Part shown: in pieces, positions 44,344 through 54,671 of the stretch
Layout of the letters: every line of letters begins with the position of its first letter
Position numbering within the stretch: the stretch's first letter is position 1
Origin: Bretschneidera sinensis
Lineage: Eukaryota > Streptophyta > Magnoliopsida > Brassicales > Akaniaceae
DNA: 64,000 nt
Assembly (NCBI GenBank): GCA_023935145.1
Contig: CM043701.1
Coordinates: 68,014,317-68,078,316 of the forward strand
Reading direction: 5' to 3'
Program-made: the position numbers and the translations under genes
The notes under the pieces: generated by a model
Told to the model about the DNA's origin: nothing
Database searches by the model: none
Seen by the model: the letters and a program-made list of their open reading frames with translations, nothing else

Positions 44344-46471
44344 TGTAATACCTATGTTCTTAAAATATGAGTAAAGAAGTGATTTGATAAATATGACATA
44401 AAATTAAAATAATATATATGTATATATACGTGAAAGACTTTTTATTGAATAAAAGAATTCTTTTGAAAAAAAATGGATGCGTAGTGGTGTAAACAAAAAA
44501 AGAAAAAAGTAAAAGAAAAAAAAATTGACACAGTCAGGTTTGGAGGACAAAAAAAAAGAAAAAAAAAATTGATGCGTCCAAGTTTGGAGAACAAACACAA
44601 AAAAAAAAAAAAAAAAAAACGAACATGTGTGTCAAAAGGAAAAAGAAATAAAAAAAAGGGCAAAGACTAACACCTGGACAGAAACGATGGCATATCGGTT
44701 GAATATATATAAAAGTGGTTTTGATTATTTTGTTTATTTATTTTTTACCAAATCCAAATTGGTTTTCTTCTTTCTTTAATCCAAATTACTCTATTTCTGT
44801 AAACACTTGGGAACTGAAAGAAAGGTTGAAAGGGTAAAATTTTAAGAGGTTTATAGGAGAATTTTAAAGAGAGTCGAGGAAAACTCTAAGAAAAACCAAA
44901 GGTAATAATGTGAATTTTATTTTTGAAATTTAGAATGCATGAAATTACCTGGAACTCAATGTGGAAATTTAAAAGGGTATGAATTCTAAAGGAACTGAAG
45001 AATAAATTAGAAATTGTAAAATAAATATTATGTCAGATGTTGACAAATAGCAATCCGGTGAAATTACTGAAAATAGCAAGAAAGGCAAGGAGGTGATCCA
45101 CGGGTAGCTATGATTTGATGAGAGATAGAATGCATGAAATATATAGTGATGATATTTGAATTAATTATTAACCTATGATTTGATGAGAGATGAAAGTTGG
45201 TTGATGGATATGATAGAAATAATTGATATGTTAGAGATGTATTATATGAGAAGTATTATTATTGAAATAATGAGTTGATTAAATATATAATGAAGGGATA
45301 AATGAAATTCTTGACAAGCTATGATTGAAAATTTGATATGATATATGAGGAGAAAATTTAATGAATATAATCAATAATAATTTTGAGAAAAAGTTAGATA
45401 GCTAAATTGGATGTCTGAATGTATGCTTCTTTTTTTTTATTATTATTCATATGCATATGCATGAAATAAAAGAACCGGGAGGGGACTGGTCTAAATGAAA
45501 ACCGTGATAGCCGGTATATGCTGGTGATAAATGAAAACTGTGACAACCGGTATATGCTAATGATAAATGAAAACCATGACATCTGGTATATGCTGGTGAT
45601 AAATGAAAACCGTGACAACCAATATATGTTGGAGATAAATAAAAATTGTGAAAGCCAGTATATGCTGGAGATAAATAAAAACCATGACAGCTGATTTATA
45701 TAAGAACCGGGAAGGCAGCTGGTCTAAGATAAAAACATGTCAACATGTGAGAAGACATTCCCAAATAATAATTTATGCATTGCATCTGTTTTAAATACTG
45801 ATTATTAGTGCTTGAGATGCTAAAGTGTTATTCTAATTGTAAATTTATTGATAGATAAATGAGTCTCATAGAGAGACAGATATGATGAGAAGGAAATATG
45901 AAAATATGATATGATAAGGATTATATGTTGTGAACCTCATAACAAGATAATTATGAGATAGAATTGATAGTCTCAATGTGACTAAATATATGAGAATAAG
46001 AGATTGATAAAGGATGAGGATTATGATATGAGTAGTGATAACATAATGCTATTACCAAATTATATGAGATATAGATGAATGAATATTGGAAGACTAATTA
46101 TACTAATTGAATACTTCTAGTAAATTTAATTCACTGAGCTTGTGAAGCTCACCCCTCATTATTAAATGATTTCAGGTAACAGACATGACAGATAGATTGG
46201 TGAGCTAATTTTCAGGTCGAGTCATTATCTGAAAGCCACGTGGTCCACATCCTCAAACTCATGAAAAAAATTGTAACTATTCATGCATTCTATTTTGTAT
46301 ATATTGTTCAATGGAGATCTGAATGATGTAACTCCCATGTTGAGGGTTGAGGATTTATGTATGTAGATATTTCAGTTGATGTTTTTATATTGTTGCATAT
46401 AGTGTCATGCTTGGATTTCAAAAAGTGACGACACCGTCTCGGGGTTGGCCAACCCAGGATGGGTCGTTAAA
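44344..46471 (+). repeat. Chromovirus H 5' LTR
   Basis: 2128 bp, TGTAATACC to GGGTCGTTAAA. TATA box TATATAAAA at 44706-44714. Downstream a minisatellite (about 45497-45705) has around six copies of a ~37-bp unit with CCGGTATATGCTGG. A primer site follows, so this is a 5' LTR. Confidence 0.9.
45497..45705 (+). repeat. 37-bp minisatellite in LTR H
   Basis: Around six degenerate copies of AACCGTGACAGCCGGTATAT plus GCTGGTGATAAATGAA. Copy number differs between chromovirus LTRs: about two in E (41000-41100) and about two or three in J (61980-62100). Confidence 0.85.
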
Positions 46472-46475
46472 ATTT

Positions 46476-46487
46476 TGGTATCAGAGC
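46476..46487 (+). other. Primer binding site of chromovirus H (tRNA-Met)
   Basis: TGGTATCAGAGC, four bases after the LTR. Confidence 0.9.
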
Positions 46488-46866
46488 ATTAAGTTTTATG
46501 ATTTTTTAGACTGCATAAAAAGAAAGAAAGTGGAAGATTAAAATAAATTATATTTTAATGAATAGTCTGAGGATGACACGTGGACGTGTTAGAGCTAGAG
46601 TTAGAGTTGTTGACTCGAGAGCACGTGGTAGGCTTCAATTTTTAAAAGAGCTGAGGTTGAGATGAAAGTTGAGTCTGAGTCTATGGTTCCTAGAAGGGAA
46701 TATGTTGACAGTATAACTGATACTAGTAGAGGTATGAGAGAATCTAGAGTTGAAAGAAAGGAACTAAGAGAAGCTCTTGCTATTGCTCTTGAGAAAATGA
46801 ATGTAACAAATGAGAGAGTTGATAGTCTATAGCATAGACTTGATGAGTTCTTTATGTTGTGAATCC
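46488..46866 (+). pseudogene. Chromovirus H gag start, truncated
   Basis: Leader and the first ~100 codons of gag in broken frames (MTRGRVRARVRVVDSRARGR near 46575), equivalent to F 7121-6882. Homology ends near 46866; the rest of the element and its 3' LTR are absent. Confidence 0.7.
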
Positions 46867-48028
46867 TTTTGCCATGCTTGCTTATTTATATTATTACTTT
46901 AATTTTGTCAGTGGGTTTTGATTCTGTATCCAAAGGCCCACTAAATGAATTAAAGTCCACTTTCATATAAGTTCTTAATTTGCCCAATTAGGTGAAGATA
47001 GAAACATAAAAGAAAATTTCCTTTAATTAAATTACAATAAAATTTTCTTAGTTTTCTTATAGTCAAGAGTGGTGGATTTGACATCAACTAGCTTTCCAAG
47101 GGGTTTGGAATCTTATGGTAATTTAGGCTAAACCCAAGAAGCCAAAACAAAAAAATGAAGATTGCTCCTTACATGGATCGCCCTACTGGATCCTTGAGTG
47201 TTCAGTCACTTTCACTTTAGATTTCTTAGGTTAGGGCATATTCAACATTAGTTTCTTCTAATGAGCTTCTTCAATGATGTCAATCTACCTTAACTAAGAG
47301 AAAATCCTCTATTTTGAAGCAAATTGGGCTCCATATTGGGCTCACTTTATTTTATTGTAATTTAGTCAAAGGAAATTCCCTTTGATTAAATTACAATCAA
47401 ACTTCCTTGATCTGGGCCCCTTCAATCTCTTATGGGCCTTCTTATAGTTAAGTATTGTGGATTTGACATCATTAGGTCTCCTAAGAGGTTTGGAATATAA
47501 TGGTGATTAGGGATAAATCCAAGAAGCCCAAATGAATGATGAAGAGTGCCCTTATCATGGATATTTTCACTTGATCTGTGGGCCTTTAGTCACATTAATT
47601 TTATGTTTCTTGGGTTAAGGCCCAATCGCCATTAGTTTCCTTTATGAGCTCCTTAATGAGGTCAAACTAACAAGACTTAACTAAGAGAAAATCCATTATT
47701 TTGGGCCAACCTAGGCCCAACATTGAGATTAATTTATTTGATTGTGATTTAATCAAAAGATACACTAAATTACCAAACATGTTATCAAAAATTTATTTTA
47801 TCTTTTCTTTAACATGTCAGGTGAAGGTAAATACATGCAAGAAAGCAACGGGTTAGGAAGGGTCAATGTCCTAGATGGGAAGGTTATAGGGTTTGCTTAA
47901 AAAAGTTAGGCTTCCTTATAACTCTAATGGGCTCAGATACTCCATGGCTAGAAGGATGCTATCATGCTCCTCTAATGGCCTGGAAGGTGGACCACAAGAG
48001 TATAAATGCATCAGCAAACCTTCGTTAC
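46867..48028. repeat. Non-coding stretch with a diverged tandem duplication
   Basis: No gene. Two head-to-tail units of about 0.36-0.39 kb (47012-47370 and 47371-47760) share GTGGATTTGACATCA, AAGAGGTTTGGAAT, AACTAAGAGAAAATCC and GGAAATTCCCTTTGATTAAA. Possibly the leader or LTR of an unrecognised element. It ends at gttac (48024-48028), the left target site of G. Confidence 0.65.
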
Positions 48029-49397
48029 TGATAAGTGCTTAAATATTCATATCTAAGCCCCTTAATTTATATTTGTTAAGATATTAGTTTGTGTTATTTC
48101 ATCCTATTTTATCGCATTTCTGTGTTTACTGTGTTTTTCTAGGTTGTTATATGTTTAGCTTATGAATTTGTTACTTTGAGTTGTTTTTTCGTTATTTTAC
48201 AGGTTTACAAGCACTTGGAAATGAGTTTCACTAAATTGCCAGAATTACCCGTACAGATCAGTCATTTTTACAGATTAAACTGTATTGATTCAGGAAGAAC
48301 CAGCAGATGAGCCATATATTCTTGGAAAGATCCAGATGTCTATTTTCTGGAGAATTTTACGGCTCGTAAATATGATTTTTCTAGAGAAAGTTATGGCAGT
48401 TTTAGTAGACAAAGGTCAGGCTGTGCATGATTTTTGCAGATTAAACTGTAATAATTCAGGAAGAAATAGGAGATAAACCATATATGCTTGGAAAGATCCG
48501 GATGTCTATTTTCTGGAGAATTTTACAGCTTATAAATATGATATTTCTAGAGAAAGTTATGGCAGTTTAAGTAGACAAAGGTCAGGTTGTGCATGATTTC
48601 AGCATAGGAAAAAGTTTTGAAGGGCATGTGAAGGCTTAAATCCCACATCCCTCATCGGTTGGAAACACATTGCAGTAATGGAGTTTCCTTATAAAATGCC
48701 CATTTCACTTTATCTTCAGGAGCAATCGGTGTGCAATCCGGATGACTTCTGCGAGCAATCTAGGGGATCTCCAAGGCTTTGCTACCAAGGGGGGGAAGCG
48801 CCGCATGACAGCTGCGAGTGAAATTTCTCTCACTGTATAGTCAGTTTTAATTTATTTCTTTTGAGTTTAAAGTTTTATGTTTAGTACTTTAATTAAGAAA
48901 TTTAGTTTCATAATCATGAGAGGCTAAAACCTTCATCTAAGGTTGAAGATGAAGCATCGCCTTTGTTTGGCATAATATTTTCAGATATGTTCGTACAATT
49001 ATGATACTTTTAGTATTAATGTGTTGTTTCAATTGTTTAAGTAAATTCTTATGATTGATTGTGTTTAAATCGTTCAAATTGGATATTCCTTATGTTTCAT
49101 CTGTCGGATACGGTGGATCATTCAAAGTAAATTGGATATCCATTGTGATTCTAAAGGGATACATTGAATGATTTGGTTGACTTAGGGTATTCGCTGTGAT
49201 TTGTATAATGGTGGATTCATGGAATTATTTGATATTCTTTGCAAAATACAATTAAAATTCGGAACTAGGTTAAAATAGGTTTAGTTTAGATAAAAATATA
49301 TTTTCACGACTCAATTCCATGTGGATTCGACCTCGCACTTACACACGCTATATTGCAAACGACTCATGCGCTTGCGAGTAATTTAAAACTCACAACA
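48029..49397 (+). repeat. Athila G 5' LTR
   Basis: 1369 bp, TGATAAGTGC to ACTCACAACA. The 166-bp unit starting GATTAAACTGTA is tandemly repeated (48273-48438, 48439-48604). Its first copy belongs to the ~205-bp block (48213-48417) shared with LTR B. TATA-like TATAAAAT near 48691. There is no GC-rich palindromic cassette. Confidence 0.9.
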
Positions 49398-49403
49398 AGT
49401 TTT

Positions 49404-49421
49404 TTGTGCCGTTGCCGGGGA
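49404..49421 (+). other. Primer binding site of Athila G (tRNA-Asp type)
   Basis: TTGTGCCGTTGCCGGGGA, the best preserved Athila primer site in the window. Confidence 0.85.
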
Positions 49422-49729
49422 GTTGTTTTATTTGTGAAAATTAAATTTTTGTCTGAATTGATTTTATTTTTCTACTAGTTTAGTTACCATTTTTGTTTCA
49501 TTTTTCTTTTTGCAATTTTATTCTAGTTTTTTTTTTGTTTCTATTTGCAATTGCCCATAAAGAATAAAAAATAAATATATAAAAAAATTTGCTAATTTTT
49601 TGTTGGCCCATTTTATGAGTATTGTGTTTTCTGTTTTTGTATTTATTTTATTTTATTGTTATATTTTATTTTATTCTTTTGTTTCTGCTAGCTAGTTTAT
49701 TTTACAGCTTTTTTGTGTGGTGTATGCTC

Positions 49730-51552
49730 GGTTGGAGATCTCTAAACTTAGAGTTGATACCTTTAGATCCCGAAACAGAAAGAACTCTTAGGAGAAATAA
49801 GAGAGCACTTGGTGAGAGAGAGATGATTGAGATGAAGGACAATTTAAGGAATGCAAATCAACAGGAGAATGTAGAGCAACCTAGAGCTTAGAACGTGGAC
49901 TTCACTACATCCCTTAGGGATTTGTTCGCACCCGTTGCGACTAACTCCCCTTCTTGTATAGTGTTGTCACCAACCAATGCTACCCATTTTGATCTAAAGC
50001 CACAGTCATTGAAGGACACCCTCAAGGATTTCATGAAGATGACCGGCCAGTCCATCAATGCAGCCAATACATTCAATGTTGATAGTTGTTCCATCTGTGC
50101 TAGTCCTATGCATTTAGCACAGAATTGTCCATCTATGCCAGCTTTTGCCGAGTATCCCAGGGAACAAGTGAAAGCTTTCAATGACCATCGAAAGCAATCA
50201 AATGGATCTTACTCCGAGACTTACAATCCAGGGTGGTGGAACCACCCTAATTTTTCATGGAAACAAAACCAACCAATGAATCAGGGAAGAGCCCCTCATC
50301 ATGCTCACAATCAATACCCTCCTAGATTTCCTCCACCAGTTCCAAGTCATGGTCGCTCAGCCCATCCAGCACCATCACCCGCTTACCAAGCTCCTACTCA
50401 AGCACCAGCGTCTGTTTCATAGTCATTGGAGGACACCCTCAAGGATTTCATGAAAATTAACAGCTAATCCATCAGCGAAGTAAAGAGTGTGACAATAGTA
50501 AACACCCAACCGATTGCTAAGCTAGAGCGTCAAATGGGTCAAATTGCAAGTCATGTGGGTGAACAAAAGAAGAGAAAGTTCCCCAGTTAACCCGTACCCA
50601 CCCCGAAGGAACAGTTTACGGTTGAAAATTCATCAACTCCTACGCACGAGTAGGAACAAGTGCAATAGATTGTCACATTGAGGCCTAGCAATCATGTGGA
50701 CAATCAAGTGGAAGAGAACCCTACTATGCAGTAAGGGCAAGAAAGTGGCAACAAGGAGAAGAGAGATGCTGAGCCATCTACAGCTACAACTATTATTAAA
50801 GTGCCTTACCCTGAGAGATTACAACTATTATTAAAGCGCACAAGAAAGGAGGGAAGTCTGAGGACATTCTAGAGGCATGCTTTGCTTAGTTTGGACAGGA
50901 TTTAGATTTGGATAAGTTACTTGAGCAAGCGAATGCCATTGTGGAGTCTACTCCTAGGAAGAATAATGAGACAAAGGAAACCGCAACACCTGACCCCCCC
51001 AAGAAGGAACTTAAGCCTTTACCGGACAATCTTAAGTATAAGTTCCTAGGTCTAGCATATTCTTTGCCTGTGATTATAGCTTTAGATTTAGTTAATGCTC
51101 AAGAGAAGAAATTATTTGACATTTTAAGAGAGAATAAGGAAGCTATCGGCTAGACTATTGAGGATATCAAGGGGATCAGCCCCTCGGTGGTGATGCACGA
51201 GATACATTTGGAGGAGAATGCCAAGCCATCGAGGGAGCCACAGAGAAGGCTTAACCCAGCTATGCAAGAGGTTGTGAGGACTGAAGTGATAAAGTTTTTG
51301 GATGCAGGGATCATTTATCCAATCTCTGATAGTAAGTGGGTGAGCTCGATTCATGTCGTGCCCATGCGGGCTAGATTGACGGTAGTGAAGAATAAGGACG
51401 ACAAGTTGGTGCCAACTCGTGTTCAGTTAGGATGGAGAGTGTGTCTAGACTACAGTAAGTTGAATGCTACCATAAGGAAGGATCATTTTCCACTCCCATT
51501 TATTGATCAGATGGTGGAGTGCTTGGCTGGCCACAATTACTATTGCTTAGTC
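49730..51552 (+). pseudogene. Athila G gag and RT N-terminus, rearranged
   Basis: Starts near LELIPLDPETERTLRR; the hydrophobic open stretch upstream is T-rich leader. After FDLKPQ the capsid domain is missing and a 54-bp segment (50004-50057) is found that also lies downstream at 50421-50474. An intact CCHC knuckle follows (CSICASPMHLAQNC), then YNPGWWNHPNFSWKQNQP and a Pro-rich region. Further on: LKPLPDNLKYKFLGLAYSLP and the RT start (RRLNPAMQEVVRTEVIKFLDAG, WRVCLDYSKLNATIRKDHFPLP). At about 51549 it fuses to the 3' UTR. Stops near 49888, 50420 and 51152. Confidence 0.85.
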
Positions 51553-52915
51553 TGGCTGAAGACGTTAAACTCAGTGCTCGTGGGAGGCACCCCACAACAT
51601 ATCCTTTATGTTTTTATTATTTTAAATATTTCTTGTTACTATTTATTTCTAGTATTTTTTTTCAATATTTATTTTTTCTGGGACAATGCGTACTTCAGTT
51701 CAAGTTTGGGGGTATGCTATGAGCCATGCCAGTCCAGCTAGTTCTCCATCTCCCAGGTAAGCTCTTTCCATGTTATTCACACATTGGGGACACTGTGTAC
51801 TTTAAGCTTGGGGGTATGGTTACACATTCACACACACTTTGTCCCAGTTTTTTTTATATATATTATTGAAAAGATAAATGCATGTTCATGATTGTTTTGA
51901 AATTTTGGTTGATCTAAACAAATACTGTGATGTGATTTCATTAGTGAGCTTAAAATTTTGAACACATGATCTAATAATAGAGTTTTAAATTTTAGTTACT
52001 TACTTTAGGCATTTAAGAATTCACATGTTTGATCTAATCTGACACGAGCATATTAGCACATAATTGTGTGAGGTATGACATGTGATTTTCATGTGTATGT
52101 TTCCATGGCTTAACTGAAACTGGATGACTTGTTGGATGAACACTTAGGCATAGAAAAAAAATAGAAAAAAAAGAGAGAAAAAATGCTCATGATGATCATT
52201 AATAAATTTTCCACTGAGTAACTAGACCTCTTGCCTCAGTAAGCAGTGAGTGTTCACGTCAAAAGGTGGGAATTTTGCTTATAATGATCATTAATAAATT
52301 TTCTGCTGAGTAACTGGACCTCTTGCCTTAGTAAGCAGTGAGTGTTCACGTCAAAAGGTGAGAATTTCGCTTGGTAGTGTTAAGCTCAGTTTAGATTCGT
52401 AGCCTTTTTTACTAGAGTTAGTAAGTCCTTAAAGGTGTCTTTACATCTAATGCCCTAAAACCATCTGGTTTGGGAGTCATTGACTCAACACTCGCTACAT
52501 GGGTCAATTAGAAAGCTTAAGGGAACTAAACATGGCAAAGTCTCATAATAAAAGAAAGAAATAAAAACTATGTCATTATTGTTCATTATGATGGGAAATT
52601 CGGTGAATCTTGAGACATTGAGACATTATACATTGGTATTTGGAAGCATAATTTTTATGTGCTAGTTCATTTTACACTGATTCGGACTTGTGATGCCTTG
52701 GCCAGTCTCTTGTAAGTAATTAGGTTTTAAAATTCCTATTCATTGCGAAGATGGGTTTATACTTTTTAAGCTTGCTCATGAATGAATATCATGGTTTTGT
52801 GTGATACTTAATTTTTGGATACCATGAAAGATGGATTTATCTTTGTGTTCTTTGTTTTTGATTTAGTTTTAGTTTCATATTGCTAAGGGACTAGCAATAT
52901 GTAAGTTTGGGGGTG
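51553..52915 (+). other. Athila G 3' UTR
   Basis: No gene. Junction motif at about 51553-51600 (hairpin GTGGGAGGCACCCCAC), purine tracts AAGTTTGGGGGTATG at 51702-51716, 51804-51818 and 52903-52915. The ~92-bp segment that is duplicated in A is duplicated here too (52191-52282, 52283-52370). Confidence 0.78.
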
Positions 52916-54442
52916 TGATAAGTGCTTAAATATTCATATTTAAGCCCCTTAATTTATATTTGTTAAGCTCTTAGTTTGTGTTATTTCAACATATTTTATC
53001 TCATTCCTGTGTTTACTGTGTTTTTCTAGGTTGTTATATGTTTAGCTTAGGAATTTATTACTTTGCATTGTTTTTTCGCTGTTTTACAGGTTTACAAGTA
53101 CTTGGAAAGGAGTTTCACTAAATTTCTAGAATTGCCCGTACATATTAGTCATTTTTACGGATTAAACTGTATTGATTAAGGAAGAACCAGGAGATGAGCC
53201 ATATATTCATGGAAAGATCCAGATGTCTATTTTCTGGATAATTTTACGACTCATAAATATGATTTTTCTAGAGAAAGTTATGGCAGTTTTAGTAGACAAA
53301 GGTCAGGCTGTGCATGATTTCAGCGTGGCAAAAGTGATTTTTGCGAATTAAACTGTAATGATTCAGGGAGAAATAGGAGATGAGCTATATATGCTTGGAA
53401 AGATCCGGATGTCTATTTTCTAGAGAATTTTGCGATTCATAAATATGGTTTTTCTAGAGAAAGTTATGGCAGTTTTAGTAGACAAAGATCAGGCTGTGTA
53501 TGATTTCAGTGTGGGCAGAAGTTTTGAAGGGCATGTGAAGGCTTAAATCCCACATCCCACGTCGGTTGGAAACACATTCTACATCCCACATCCCACATCG
53601 GTTGGAAACACATTGCACTCATGGAGTTTCCCTATAAAATCCCCATTTCATTTCATCTTCAGAGGCAATCGGTGTACAATCTGGAGGACTTCTACGAGCA
53701 ATCTGGGGGATCTCCAAGGCTTTGCTACCAAGGGGAGAAGCGCCGCACAACAGCTGCGAGTGGAATCTCTTAATGTGTAGTCAGTTTTAATTTATTTCTT
53801 TTGAGTTTAAAGTTTTATGTTTAGCACTTTAATTATGAAATTTAGTTTCATAATAATGAGAGGCTACCTTCATCTAAGGTTGAAGATGAAGCCTCGCCAT
53901 TGTTTGGCATTATATTTTCAGATATGTTCGTACAATTCTAATATTTTTAGTATTAATGTTCTGTTTCAATTGTTTGAGTAAATTCTTATGATTGATTGTG
54001 TTTAAATTGTTCAAATTGGATATTCCTTGTGTTTCATCTGCCGAATACGACGGATCATCCAAAGTAAATTGGATATCCATTGTGATTCTAAAGGGATACA
54101 TTGGATGATTTTGTTGAATTAGGGTATTCGTTGTGATTTGTATAATGGTGGATTCATGGAATTATTTGATAGATTCATTTTATATAGAACATGAAAATAT
54201 ATGCTTTATTTTGGTGGGGTGGATTCAGAAACCTTATTATATTTATCATTTCTTTCAACTCAATTTAGTTTAGTTTATATTCTTTGCAAAATGCAATTCA
54301 AAATTCAGAAGTAGGTTAAAATAAGTTTACTTTAGATAAAAATATATTTCATGACGCAATTCCCTGTGGATTCGACCTCACACTTGCGCACGCTATATTG
54401 CAAACGACTCGTGCACTTGCGAGTAATTTAAAACTCATAACA
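52916..54442 (+). repeat. Athila G 3' LTR
   Basis: 1527 bp, TGATAAGTGC to ACTCATAACA. It keeps about 110 bp (54170-54280) absent from the 5' LTR and has a double CCCACATC segment near 53550-53600. The internal tandem repeat is present (units from 53160 and about 53345). Confidence 0.9.
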
Positions 54443-54671
54443 GTTAGACAAACAAGAACCAAGAAGAACTTGTCCCATATCAAGGACTGACGATAAGCAA
54501 ATGGGGGTCACATCAGAAACCTAGAGGTAACGGGCCCCCCAGTTTACTCCGTCGAGAGCAAAAGTAAGTGCTAGTGTGCAAAGTGAAGTATAAAATAATA
54601 ACTAAAAATTAATGTTTCAAAAAAAATGTCAAGAAACACTTTAAGGTTAAATCTTCCTAGTAGAGTCACCA
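54443..54671 (-). other. Tat/Ogre-like element, inner leader with tRNA-Arg type primer site
   Basis: On the minus strand, GTTGGTGACTCTACTAGG (about 54673-54656) resembles the tRNA-Arg complementary site of Tat/Ogre elements with a few changes. It makes the adjacent LTR a 5' LTR. G interrupts the interior shortly after. Confidence 0.6.

Larger units (their letters stand above)
48029..54442 (+). mobile_element. Athila G, gag with partial RT, pol mostly lost
   Basis: 6.4 kb: LTRs 48029-49397 and 52916-54442, a tRNA-Asp primer site, a rearranged gag, the RT N-terminus and a 3' UTR. Flanks gttac / gttag (48024-48028, 54443-54447) agree at four of five positions, a likely target duplication with one change. 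RT stops after the LAGHNYYC motif and joins the 3' UTR. Confidence 0.9.

Noticed and set aside
44404..44663. Phe-rich minus-strand frames
   Set aside because: Caused by poly-A and AAAG runs in the U3 region of LTR H.
49622..49730. Hydrophobic N-terminus that could be a signal peptide of the G gag
   Set aside because: It is the translation of a T-rich leader; the recognisable gag starts near LELIPLDPETERT.
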